From: Limnohabitans sp. DM1
GTDB taxonomy: Bacteria > Pseudomonadota > Gammaproteobacteria > Burkholderiales > Burkholderiaceae_C
DNA length: 64,000 bases
Assembly: GCF_001269385.1 (NCBI RefSeq)
Contig: NZ_CXOO01000014.1
Coordinates: 186,171-250,170, forward strand
Direction of reading: 5' to 3'
This document shows, piece after piece, positions 50,456-58,227 of the stretch. The notes under the pieces are model-generated. The model saw only the letters and a program-made list of their open reading frames with translations, was not told the DNA's origin and did not search any database. Both the position numbers and the translations under genes were made by a program. Numbering within the stretch: position 1 is the first letter of the stretch; each line of letters begins with the position of its first letter.

Positions 50456-51178
50456 TCAGCCCAGTGCCAGATCGCTGGACTGAATGCGTTTGACCCCCTT
50501 GGCTTTCATCTGCTTCCAGGCGGCGGCGACCGACCCGTTGAGGTCAATGCCTCGGCAGGCGTCTTCGATCACATAGGTCTCAAAACCCAGACGCTTGGCA
50601 TCGAGCGCAGTCCAGGCCACACAAAAATCAGTCGCCAGGCCGGTCACAAACACCGTGCGTATGCCGCGCTGTTTCAGGTAACCCGCCAAGCCCGTGGCCG
50701 TCTTGCGGTCGGCCTCTTCAAACGCAGAGTAGCTGTCCACATGCTTGTGAAAGCCCTTGCGCAAAATCACCTGCGCCTGAGGAACCTTGAGGTCCTTGTG
50801 CACCGCAGCGTCCTCGCTGCCCTGCACGCAGTGGTCTGGCCACAGCACCTGCTGGCCGTAGCTCAGTTGGGTGGTTTCAAAGGGTTTTTTGCCCGGGTGG
50901 CTGCTGGCAAATGAGGCATGGCCGGGGGTATGCCAGTCTTGCGTGACCACCACGTTTTCAAAAGCGGGGGCAATGCGGTTGATCACCGGCACCACCTCTT
51001 GACCGTTGTTGACCGGCAAGGTGCCGCCCGGCACAAAGCAGTTTTGCACATCGACCACGATCAGCGCAGAGCGCTCATTCGGGCGGATGGCGCCTTGCGC
51101 CCAAGCCTGAGGCAAGGCGGCCGCCCCGAAAAGGGCTGCGGAGGTTTGGAGGAATTGTCTGCGTGCATAAGTGCTCAT
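50456..51178 (-). CDS. pncA: Nicotinamidase with Tat signal peptide
   Basis: A 240-residue isochorismatase-fold amidase that hydrolyses nicotinamide to nicotinate. The catalytic triad is D43 (VDVQNCF), K141 (ILRKGFHKHVDSYS) and C186 (ATDFCV). The metal ligands are D81, H83 and H116 (QDWHTPGH, PDHCVQ). Unlike ordinary cytosolic PncA, it begins with a twin-arginine signal (YARRQFLQTSAALFGAA, cleavage near AWAQG), so it should act in the periplasm. AGGAG precedes the ATG. It sits between the importer and nicotinate dehydrogenase genes. Confidence 0.92.
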   Translation of the reverse strand: MSTYARRQFLQTSAALFGAAALPQAWAQGAIRPNERSALIVVDVQNCFVPGGTLPVNNGQEVVPVINRIAPAFENVVVTQDWHTPGHASFASSHPGKKPFETTQLSYGQQVLWPDHCVQGSEDAAVHKDLKVPQAQVILRKGFHKHVDSYSAFEEADRKTATGLAGYLKQRGIRTVFVTGLATDFCVAWTALDAKRLGFETYVIEDACRGIDLNGSVAAAWKQMKAKGVKRIQSSDLALG

Positions 51179-51214
51179 TGGCTACTCCTGGTTGAAAAAA
51201 CCATAAGTCCGGGT

Positions 51215-51949
51215 TCACACGCTCAAATACGAGCGCCGGACCTCTTCATTGGCGGCCAATTCCTGCATGCTGGCCTGGTAGCGGATCTGTCCTTTTTCGA
51301 GCACATAGGCCCGGTCAGACACCAGTTCGGCGAAGTGCATGTTTTGCTCGGACAGCAAGATGCTCACGCCCTGGGCCTTGAGCGCCAGAATCATCTGCAC
51401 CATTTGCTCCACAATCACCGGTGCCACACCTTCAGAAGGCTCGTCCAGCAGCACCAGAAACGGATTGCCCATGAGCGTGCGGGCCACGGTGAGCATTTGC
51501 TGCTCGCCACCGCTCATGCGTCCGCCGGGGCGCTGGGGCATTTCGCCCAGGTTGGGGAAAAGCTCAAACAGGCGCTCGGGCGTCCAGTGCGGGGCAACCG
51601 TGCCATCGGGCCACTGGCGCACGCGCTGACGGCCCACTTCCAGGTTTTCCATGACGGTGAGGTCTGTGAACACCCGGCGGTCTTCCGGCACAAAGCCCAA
51701 GCCCAGGCGGGCGGCATGATGGGGTTCGCTGCGCGAGAGGTCATGCCCCATGAACGTGATCTGACCGCGTCTGCGCGCGAGCATGCCGATCAAGGCCTTG
51801 AGCGTGGTGGATTTGCCCGCGCCATTGCGCCCCATGAGCGCCACCACCTCACCGCGCCTGACTTGCAGGTCCACGTCGTACAAGATTTGCGCTGCGCCAT
51901 ACCAGGCGGCCAGGCCTTTGGCGTCGAGCAGAATGTCTGAAGTGCTCAT
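51215..51949 (-). CDS. Branched-chain-amino-acid-type ABC transporter ATPase LivF
   Basis: A 244-residue ATPase with Walker A GRNGAGKST (40-48), signature MSGGEQQML, Walker B FLVLLDEPSEG and the LivF-type C-terminus (SEQNMHFAELVSDRAYVLEKG). It overlaps livG by four bases. Homologous HAAT transporters import amino acids, amides or aromatic acids; here nicotinate or a related pyridine is inferred from context. Confidence 0.92.
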   Translation of the reverse strand: MSTSDILLDAKGLAAWYGAAQILYDVDLQVRRGEVVALMGRNGAGKSTTLKALIGMLARRRGQITFMGHDLSRSEPHHAARLGLGFVPEDRRVFTDLTVMENLEVGRQRVRQWPDGTVAPHWTPERLFELFPNLGEMPQRPGGRMSGGEQQMLTVARTLMGNPFLVLLDEPSEGVAPVIVEQMVQMILALKAQGVSILLSEQNMHFAELVSDRAYVLEKGQIRYQASMQELAANEEVRRSYLSV

Positions 51950-52716
51950 GCCTTGCTCTTTTCAAATGTCTTGCCGGTGCCAAAATAGACTTCCTGCACC
52001 TTGGGGTGGTCGCGAATTTCCAGGGGTTTGCCTTCGGCAATCAAGCGGCCCCGGGCCAGCACGATCATGCGATCGGCATAGGCAAACACCACGTCCATGC
52101 TGTGCTCGGTGAACAACACCGCCATGCCGCGCTGGATGACCAGGTCTTTGGTCAAGGCCATGAGTTCGTTGCGCTCTTTGGGCGCCATGCCTGCGGTGGG
52201 CTCGTCCATCAACAACAGCTTGGGGCTGTTGGCCATGGCCACCGCCAACTCGACCCGTTTGACATCGCCATAGGCGAGCACATTGCAAGGCCGGTCGGCC
52301 TGTGCTTTCATGCCCACCTGATCGAGCAAGGCCAGTGCGTCGTCACGGCGATGGTTCGCAGCACGACGCCACATGGACAACAGCAGGTCATCGTGCGAGA
52401 GCAAGGCCATCTGCACGTTTTCCACCACCGTGAGCGAGGCGAAGGTTTCAGCAATCTGAAAGGTCCGCCCCACGCCCTGACGCCAGATGTCGCGCGGCTT
52501 TCGGCCCAACAGCTCTTGGCCCTGGAGCAGGATGGAGCCCTGGTCGGCGCGCAGCTGGCCGTTGACCATGTTGAAGGTGGTGGTCTTGCCGGCCCCGTTG
52601 GGACCAATCAAGGCCAGCAACTCGCCCGGAGCCAGTTCAAAGCTGATGCCGTCCACGGCCTTGACGCCGCCAAAGGACTTGCCCAGATTGTTCACTTGCA
52701 GCAAAGGGGTGCTCAT
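51946..52716 (-). CDS. Branched-chain-amino-acid-type ABC transporter ATPase LivG
   Basis: A 256-residue ATPase with Walker A GPNGAGKTT (38-46), a LivG-type insert and YGDVKRVELAVAMANSP in place of a strict LSGGQ signature, then Walker B LLLMDEPTAGM and the H-loop FTEHSMDVVF. The start at 52716 overlaps the permease stop (ATGA). The altered signature sequence is common in this subfamily. Confidence 0.92.
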   Translation of the reverse strand: MSTPLLQVNNLGKSFGGVKAVDGISFELAPGELLALIGPNGAGKTTTFNMVNGQLRADQGSILLQGQELLGRKPRDIWRQGVGRTFQIAETFASLTVVENVQMALLSHDDLLLSMWRRAANHRRDDALALLDQVGMKAQADRPCNVLAYGDVKRVELAVAMANSPKLLLMDEPTAGMAPKERNELMALTKDLVIQRGMAVLFTEHSMDVVFAYADRMIVLARGRLIAEGKPLEIRDHPKVQEVYFGTGKTFEKSKA

Positions 52717-54635
52717 GATGCAGCCCCCCCTGCAGTCGAAGATGTGGCCAACGATCTGGACCGCCAACGCTCCCACAGCCCTTGCACCGAACCGGCGATG
52801 CCTTGGGGGAACAACAACACCAAAATCAGGATGACGGTGCCCAGCATGGCGCGCCAATAATCGGTGTTGCGCGCCACCACGTCATGCAACCAGGTGAAGG
52901 TGAAAGCGCCAACCACCGGCCCTGCCAGGGTCTGGATACCCCCCAGCAAGACCATGACCAGACCATCCACCGACTTGCCCACGCTCAGGGATTCGGGCGA
53001 GATGCTGCCCTTTGAAAAGGCATACAGCGCCCCCGCTAGACCAGCCACACCGCCTGCCAGAATGAAGGCCTGCCACTGCATGTATTTGACGTTGATGCCA
53101 ATGGCATCAGCCCTCAATTCAGAATCACGCCCAGCGCGCAAGGCATAGCCAAAAGGCGAGAACAAAACACGGCGCAGCCAGAGCACACCCGCAACCACCA
53201 GGCCCAAAGTGAGCCAGTAGTAAAAGCGCTTGTCGCTGAACAACTCGGAAGGCCATACGCCCGTCAAGCCATTGCTGCCACCGGTGAAACTGTCCCACTG
53301 GAAGGTGATGGCCCAGGTGATCTGTGCAAAAGCCAGCGTGAGCATGGCCAGGTAAACACCTGACAGACGCACGGCAAACCAGCCAAAGATCAAAGCGCCG
53401 AAGGCCGCCACCAGCGGTGCCACCAGCAGCGCCACCTCCATGGACAAGCCTAAAGCACGCACCAGCAGTGCCGCGCCGTAAGCCCCCAGCCCGAAGTAAG
53501 CCGCATGCCCGAAAGAATGCATGCCCGCAGGCCCCATGATGAAGTGCAAGCTGGCGGCAAACAGAGCGGCAATCAGCAAATCAATCAGCAGCACCGTGGT
53601 GTAGGGCGAGCTGGCCGTGAGCAGCGGCATGGCCACCATCACCAGACCAAAGACGGCAGCGGCCACCAGGTAGGCCTTGCTGGCGGAGCGCAAAGGCTCT
53701 TCACGCATGCCCACATAGCGGCTGGGTGCCTGCGGCCTACCCAGCAACCCCCAGGGCCGCCACACCAGCACCACCGCCATGACCAAAAAGTCCACCACCA
53801 AAGTGAGCTTGGAAAAGGACACGGACACCCCGAACACATCGACCACGCCCAGCCAGATGCACACGGCCTTGACTTCGGCAATCAGCAAGGCCGCCAGATA
53901 GGCACCGGGGATCGAGCCCATGCCCCCCACTACCACCACGACAAAGGCCGCGCCGATGATGTTCAGATCCATCTCCAGATTGGCCGGTTCACGGGGCAAC
54001 TGCAAGGCACCGCCCAGACCGGCCAGCAAGGCGCCCAGGGCAAACACGGTGGTGAACAACCAGGCCTGGTTCACGCCCAAGGCACTGACCATTTCACGGT
54101 CTTGCGTGGCCGCCCGCACCAAGGTGCCAAAGCGGGTGCGCGTGAGCAGCAACCACAGCAGCGCCAGCACCACCGGCCCCGCCACAATCAAAAACAGGTC
54201 GTACATGGGAAACTGCCGACCCAAAATGGAGACCGAACCGGCCAGGCCTGGCGCGCGTGGCCCCAACAGCTCTTCAGGGCCCCACAGCCACAGCACCGCA
54301 TCCTTGAGCACCAGCACCAGGGCAAATGTGGCCAGCAATTGGAACAACTCGGGGGCCTTGTAAATGCGGCGCAAAAGCAGCATCTCGATGACCGCCCCCA
54401 GCACCCCGACGGCCAGGGCGGCCACGACCAGCGAAGGCCAAAACCCGATGCTGCTCGCAAAGCGCTCCACCACGCTGTAAGCGATGTAGATGCCCGCCAT
54501 AAAAAACGAGCCATGCGCAAAATTCACAATGCGTGTCACGCCAAAAATCAGTGACAGCCCCGCCGCCACAAAAAACAGCGAGGACGCTGCGGCCAGTCCA
54601 TTGAGGAGTTGAACGAGAAATCCGGAAAAGCTCAT
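52713..54635 (-). CDS. Fused LivH-LivM ABC transporter permease
   Basis: A 640-residue protein with two permease domains that are normally separate. The LivH-like half (about 1-290; LSLIFGVTRIVNFAHGSFFMAG, GVNQAWLFTTVFALGALLAGLGGAL, VVVVGGMGSIPGAYLAAL) is joined to a LivM-like half (about 325-610; GPAGMHSFGHAAYFGLGAYGAALL, MQWQAFILAGGVAGLAGALYAF). About 15 or more membrane helices are expected. The frame is continuous with no stop between the halves, so this is a true fusion. Confidence 0.93.
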   Translation of the reverse strand: MSFSGFLVQLLNGLAAASSLFFVAAGLSLIFGVTRIVNFAHGSFFMAGIYIAYSVVERFASSIGFWPSLVVAALAVGVLGAVIEMLLLRRIYKAPELFQLLATFALVLVLKDAVLWLWGPEELLGPRAPGLAGSVSILGRQFPMYDLFLIVAGPVVLALLWLLLTRTRFGTLVRAATQDREMVSALGVNQAWLFTTVFALGALLAGLGGALQLPREPANLEMDLNIIGAAFVVVVVGGMGSIPGAYLAALLIAEVKAVCIWLGVVDVFGVSVSFSKLTLVVDFLVMAVVLVWRPWGLLGRPQAPSRYVGMREEPLRSASKAYLVAAAVFGLVMVAMPLLTASSPYTTVLLIDLLIAALFAASLHFIMGPAGMHSFGHAAYFGLGAYGAALLVRALGLSMEVALLVAPLVAAFGALIFGWFAVRLSGVYLAMLTLAFAQITWAITFQWDSFTGGSNGLTGVWPSELFSDKRFYYWLTLGLVVAGVLWLRRVLFSPFGYALRAGRDSELRADAIGINVKYMQWQAFILAGGVAGLAGALYAFSKGSISPESLSVGKSVDGLVMVLLGGIQTLAGPVVGAFTFTWLHDVVARNTDYWRAMLGTVILILVLLFPQGIAGSVQGLWERWRSRSLATSSTAGGAAS

Positions 54636-54725
54636 GAGGGAATCATTTCAAGAAAGGCCCGGTCGTGGCATCCCATGGGGCACGGCCCCAAGGGATGTCC
54701 ATCACTCAAGCGTGAATCCAATCAA

Positions 54726-55931
54726 TCAATCGGCGTTGCGCGACTTCTTGACATCGGCAGCCGAGGGCTGGAACTGCGCACCGTCCAGGTAACGCGCATC
54801 CACCATCACGCCTTTACCGCCTTCGTTCTTGGTGCGCCCCACAAAAGCGCCCATGGTGGACTGGTGGTCTTCAGCGCGGTAGGTGATCTTGCCAAACGGT
54901 GTGTCCACCTGCAGGCCACGGAAAGCCACGCGCAGTTTTTCAGAATCGGCGCTCTGGGCCTTGGCCACACCGGCGGCCACCGACTTGATCATGGCGTAAC
55001 CCACCACGGAACCCAAACGAGGGTAGTCCTTGAACTTGGCCTGATAAGCCTGCAAGAAGGCGTTGTGTTCTTTGGTGTTGTGGTTGTTCCAGGGGTAGCC
55101 GGTCACGATCCAGCCATTGGGCGTTTCGTCCTTGAGCGGGTCCAAGTACTCGGGCTCACCGGTCAGCATGCTGACGACTTCACGGCCCTGGAACAAACCA
55201 CGGGTGTTGCCCTCGCGCACAAACTTGGACAGATCCGCACCAAAGAGCACGTTGTAGATCGCATCAGGCTTGGCATCGGCCAGGGCCTGCACCACGCTGC
55301 CCGCGTCGAGCTTGCCAAGCGGTGGTGCCTGCTCGGCCACAAACTCCACATCGGGCTGGGCGGCCTTGAGCAAGGTCTTGAATGCGGCAGCGGCAGACTG
55401 GCCATATTCATAGTTGGGGTAGACCACGGCCCAGCGCTTTTTCTTGAGCTTAACCGCCTCAGGCACCAGCATGGCCGCCTGCATGTAGGTGCCGGGGCGC
55501 AAACGGAAAGTGTAGGCATTGCCGCCCTGCCAGGTGAGCTTGTCGGTCAAGGGCTCACCAGCCAGGAAAAAAGCTTTTTTCTGCTTGGCAAAGTCGGCCA
55601 CGGCCAAACCCGTGTTGGACAAGAAGGTGCCCGTGAGCACGTCGATTTTTTCACGCGAGATCAACTCTTCGGCCACCCGCACGGCATCCCCGGGGTTGGC
55701 GTTGTCGTCACGCGTGACCAGCTCGAACTTCTTGCCCATCACGCCACCGCTGGCGTTGATCTCGTCAATGGCCAGCTCCATGCCTTTTTTATAGGGCTCC
55801 AGGAAAGCGGGTTGGGCTTTGTAGCTGTTGAGTTCCCCGATCTTGAAGGTGTTTTGGGCCTGCGCGGGCATGGCAACCCAGGCAAGGGCCGCCAGCGCCA
55901 CGGCGCGGCGCAAAGGATTGACTGCTTTCAT
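54726..55931 (-). CDS. Periplasmic substrate-binding protein of the nicotinate-locus ABC importer
   Basis: A 401-residue LivK/AmiC-type binding protein with a signal peptide (MKAVNPLRRAVALAALAW, cleavage after PAQAQ) and the Peripla_BP_6 fold (IGELNSYKAQPAFLEPYKKGMELAIDEINASGG, LTGTFLSNTGLAVADFAKQ). AGGAG precedes the start at 55931. It should set the specificity of the importer. The ligand cannot be read from sequence; nicotinamide, nicotinate or another pyridine carboxylate is likely from the neighbours. Confidence 0.9.
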   Translation of the reverse strand: MKAVNPLRRAVALAALAWVAMPAQAQNTFKIGELNSYKAQPAFLEPYKKGMELAIDEINASGGVMGKKFELVTRDDNANPGDAVRVAEELISREKIDVLTGTFLSNTGLAVADFAKQKKAFFLAGEPLTDKLTWQGGNAYTFRLRPGTYMQAAMLVPEAVKLKKKRWAVVYPNYEYGQSAAAAFKTLLKAAQPDVEFVAEQAPPLGKLDAGSVVQALADAKPDAIYNVLFGADLSKFVREGNTRGLFQGREVVSMLTGEPEYLDPLKDETPNGWIVTGYPWNNHNTKEHNAFLQAYQAKFKDYPRLGSVVGYAMIKSVAAGVAKAQSADSEKLRVAFRGLQVDTPFGKITYRAEDHQSTMGAFVGRTKNEGGKGVMVDARYLDGAQFQPSAADVKKSRNAD

Positions 55932-55985
55932 GAAAGATCTCCTGAGGTGGGTTAAAAAACGAACGCGAAACAAAGGGTTGGCCGT

Positions 55986-56570
55986 TCAGCGCAAACCGTC
56001 TTGACCTTGAATTTCATGCACTTGCAAGCCGCCGATGCGCGGCAGCGGACGGCCACTGTCGGTGACCACGACGGCGACCACGATTTCCTGCGCACGCGGG
56101 GCGTCGCTCACACGCGCCTCCATGGCGTCGAAATGGCTGCGCACAAAAGCCGCATCCTTGTGGCCCAGCGGCACATCGATGGCGGTGCCCATGCCGCCGC
56201 GTTTTTTGGCCGAAGGCACCAAGGCTGCGCCTTTTTCAACCGCCGCACGCAGCGGGGCGCCGAGCTTGGGGTGCAAGATGGCGGCTGCGTGTTCCAGCTC
56301 ACCTGACTCGCCCACGATGGCGGCTTTGCCATAGCTTTGGGCCTGGCCGGGCGCAATGCCCAAAGCCTGCACGCATTTTTGGCCCAACAGGGCACCGAGT
56401 TCTTCCCCGATGGCGATCAGCTCGTCCAGGTTTTCGCTGTAACGGCCCGCATAGGGGTTGGCGATCACGGCCATGGCCAGGGCGCGGCGTGTCGGGGGTT
56501 CGACGGCACGGCCCATTTCCAGGCGTGTCTCGTCCACTTGAACAATGATTTTTCGGATGTGTGCGGTCAT
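55986..56570 (-). CDS. PF06684 (DUF1185, 'amino acid synthesis') family protein, second of a tandem pair
   Basis: A 194-residue cytosolic protein of PF06684 (RRALAMAVIANPYAGRYSENLDELI, YGKAAIVGESGELEHAAAILHP, GTAIDVPLGHKDAAFVRSHFDAMEARV). Structures from this family show a chorismate-mutase-like fold; no reaction is established. AAGGAG is nine bases before the ATG. It is about one-third identical by eye to its upstream neighbour. Placement with the reductase suggests a step in pyridine ring metabolism. Confidence 0.88.
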   Translation of the reverse strand: MTAHIRKIIVQVDETRLEMGRAVEPPTRRALAMAVIANPYAGRYSENLDELIAIGEELGALLGQKCVQALGIAPGQAQSYGKAAIVGESGELEHAAAILHPKLGAPLRAAVEKGAALVPSAKKRGGMGTAIDVPLGHKDAAFVRSHFDAMEARVSDAPRAQEIVVAVVVTDSGRPLPRIGGLQVHEIQGQDGLR

Positions 56571-56610
56571 CGAAGACGTCTCCTTGAGGGGTTGTGATGA
56601 ACGTGTGGAA

Positions 56611-57255
56611 TCAGCGCAAGCCGTTCCACTGGCTGATGTCTTCGGCACGCAAACCACCCACGCGATCATGGATGCGGTAGCCGGTGCTCATGGCCAGGAT
56701 GAAGACGATCTCGTCGGGCAGCGGCGCACCGGGCACACGCACTTCGATGGCGTCAAACTGGCCGCGCACATAAGAGGCGTTGATGTTGGTCAACGGTACA
56801 TCCAGCGTGGCACCGGGTGGGCCGACTTTTTTGGTCGAAGGCACGATGGCCAAGGCATTGCCTGGCTGACCTGTGGGTTTTTCATCGACCTTGCCTGCCT
56901 TGTAAGCGGCGCGGTCGCCCTTCCAGCCAAGTAATTCACGCATGGCATAGCCTCCCGGCACATGCCACAGCGCTCCGTGCTCCAGTTCACCGAACTCGCC
57001 CACAATCGCGCCCTTGCCGTAAGTGGCAATGCGCTCGGCGGGCACCGCCATGGCACTGAGCATCTGGCGCGCCATGTCAATGCCCACGTCCTGCAAGGCA
57101 TCCATCATGGGCAGGATGTTGGGCTCGTAGCGTCCGGCATAGGGGTTGGTCAGCACGGCGCCAATGGCCCCGCGCAGCAGCGGCTGGGCCGGTGCAGGAC
57201 CGAACTCATGGAAGATCTCTTCCACCTGGGTGAACACGCGTCGTATTTCAATCAT
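56611..57255 (-). CDS. PF06684 (DUF1185, 'amino acid synthesis') family protein, first of a tandem pair
   Basis: A 214-residue paralogue of the next gene with the same signature (LRGAIGAVLTNPYAGRYEPNILPMM, YGKGAIVGEFGELEHGALWHVPGG, GATLDVPLTNINASYVRGQFDAIEVRV). It carries an insert of about 20 residues (GWKGDRAAYKAGKVDEKPTG). Tandem pairs may form a hetero-oligomer or act on successive intermediates. Function unknown. Confidence 0.88.
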   Translation of the reverse strand: MIEIRRVFTQVEEIFHEFGPAPAQPLLRGAIGAVLTNPYAGRYEPNILPMMDALQDVGIDMARQMLSAMAVPAERIATYGKGAIVGEFGELEHGALWHVPGGYAMRELLGWKGDRAAYKAGKVDEKPTGQPGNALAIVPSTKKVGPPGATLDVPLTNINASYVRGQFDAIEVRVPGAPLPDEIVFILAMSTGYRIHDRVGGLRAEDISQWNGLR

Positions 57256-57281
57256 TTCATCACCATCAGCATCAGCATTTT

Positions 57282-58217
57282 TCAGGCCAAAACCCCCACG
57301 GGGTCTGGACAGCATAAGGGGTCAAGGTCAGGGTCAGCCACAAAGGCCATCGGCAGCAGCAAGGACTGACCCTGGCACACCAGCGCCGCGGCCTCGATCA
57401 ATCCCCGCTCCTGACATTCTCGCGCACGTTGCCACCCCGCTTGCAGGGCCTCTTGCACCCACTCGGCAGGCAAGGCGGGCACATCCACCGTCACCGCCAA
57501 ATCGCCCAGATCGGTGTGATCGCGCAAGCTGTTGGCGGGCTGGCGCACGATGGCCGGGTGCGCCACATTCACCGCATTGGCAATGATGCTGGCGGCGGCA
57601 TCGGCCTGCGCCGCTGTTGCGGCCAGCACCGTCACGCTGTCGGCAATGCCCAGTGAAAAACTGCGCCCACGCCAGCCACTGGTGGCCACACCGCGCACCG
57701 GCATGGGGTGGGCAATCTCGAAAGCACCATCGAGCTTCAGGCCCTGCATCAACTCGTGTGCTTGCAAGCGCGCCAGGTCAGCATACAAGCCCACCCGCAC
57801 CGAGTGACCGGGCGTCAGGTGCAGCGCAATGTCGCCGCCGTTGTTCACCCAGGCCCGCGCCACCCCGGCACGGGCATAGCAGGCCAGCAAGGCTTGCGCC
57901 ACACTGCCAGCCACCGCCGCCATGGGCGTGATGAAAGTTTGCGCAGCCCAGGGTGCGCACGCTTGCCACATGCATCGCGCCACTTCGCCTTGCAAGGGAC
58001 AGACCGCACCCGGCTGCACCGGCAGACGCAACACCGGCCACTCATGCATCAACTGCGCCAACAAGGGCACAAAGCGCGCCCAGGCAGCCTCATGCGCGCA
58101 GTCCACCGCCGATTGGGCACCCGCCCCGACGTCCGGATCAGCGCCGATCACGATGTCCATGGGGCCATGCTGGAAGTGCCAGCGGCCATCGGGCAAACGG
58201 TGACGGGACGCACTCAT
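57282..58217 (-). CDS. UPF0280 family protein (ApbE superfamily)
   Basis: About 311 residues from the ATG at 58217, with GAGGTG seven bases upstream; a GTG at 58226 is an alternative. It shows UPF0280/COG2122 motifs (PMAAVAGSVAQALLA, ARAWVNNGGDIALHL, GVATSGWRGRSFSLGIADSVTVLAATAAQADAAASIIANAVN), which parallel the GG-D and T-S-G/A-D-A-x-A/S-T signatures of ApbE flavin transferases. ApbE attaches FMN to proteins covalently. The position next to the reductase makes a maturation role attractive, but this is inference. Confidence 0.85.
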   Translation of the reverse strand: MSASRHRLPDGRWHFQHGPMDIVIGADPDVGAGAQSAVDCAHEAAWARFVPLLAQLMHEWPVLRLPVQPGAVCPLQGEVARCMWQACAPWAAQTFITPMAAVAGSVAQALLACYARAGVARAWVNNGGDIALHLTPGHSVRVGLYADLARLQAHELMQGLKLDGAFEIAHPMPVRGVATSGWRGRSFSLGIADSVTVLAATAAQADAAASIIANAVNVAHPAIVRQPANSLRDHTDLGDLAVTVDVPALPAEWVQEALQAGWQRARECQERGLIEAAALVCQGQSLLLPMAFVADPDLDPLCCPDPVGVLA

Positions 58218-58227
58218 TTTGGGCACC

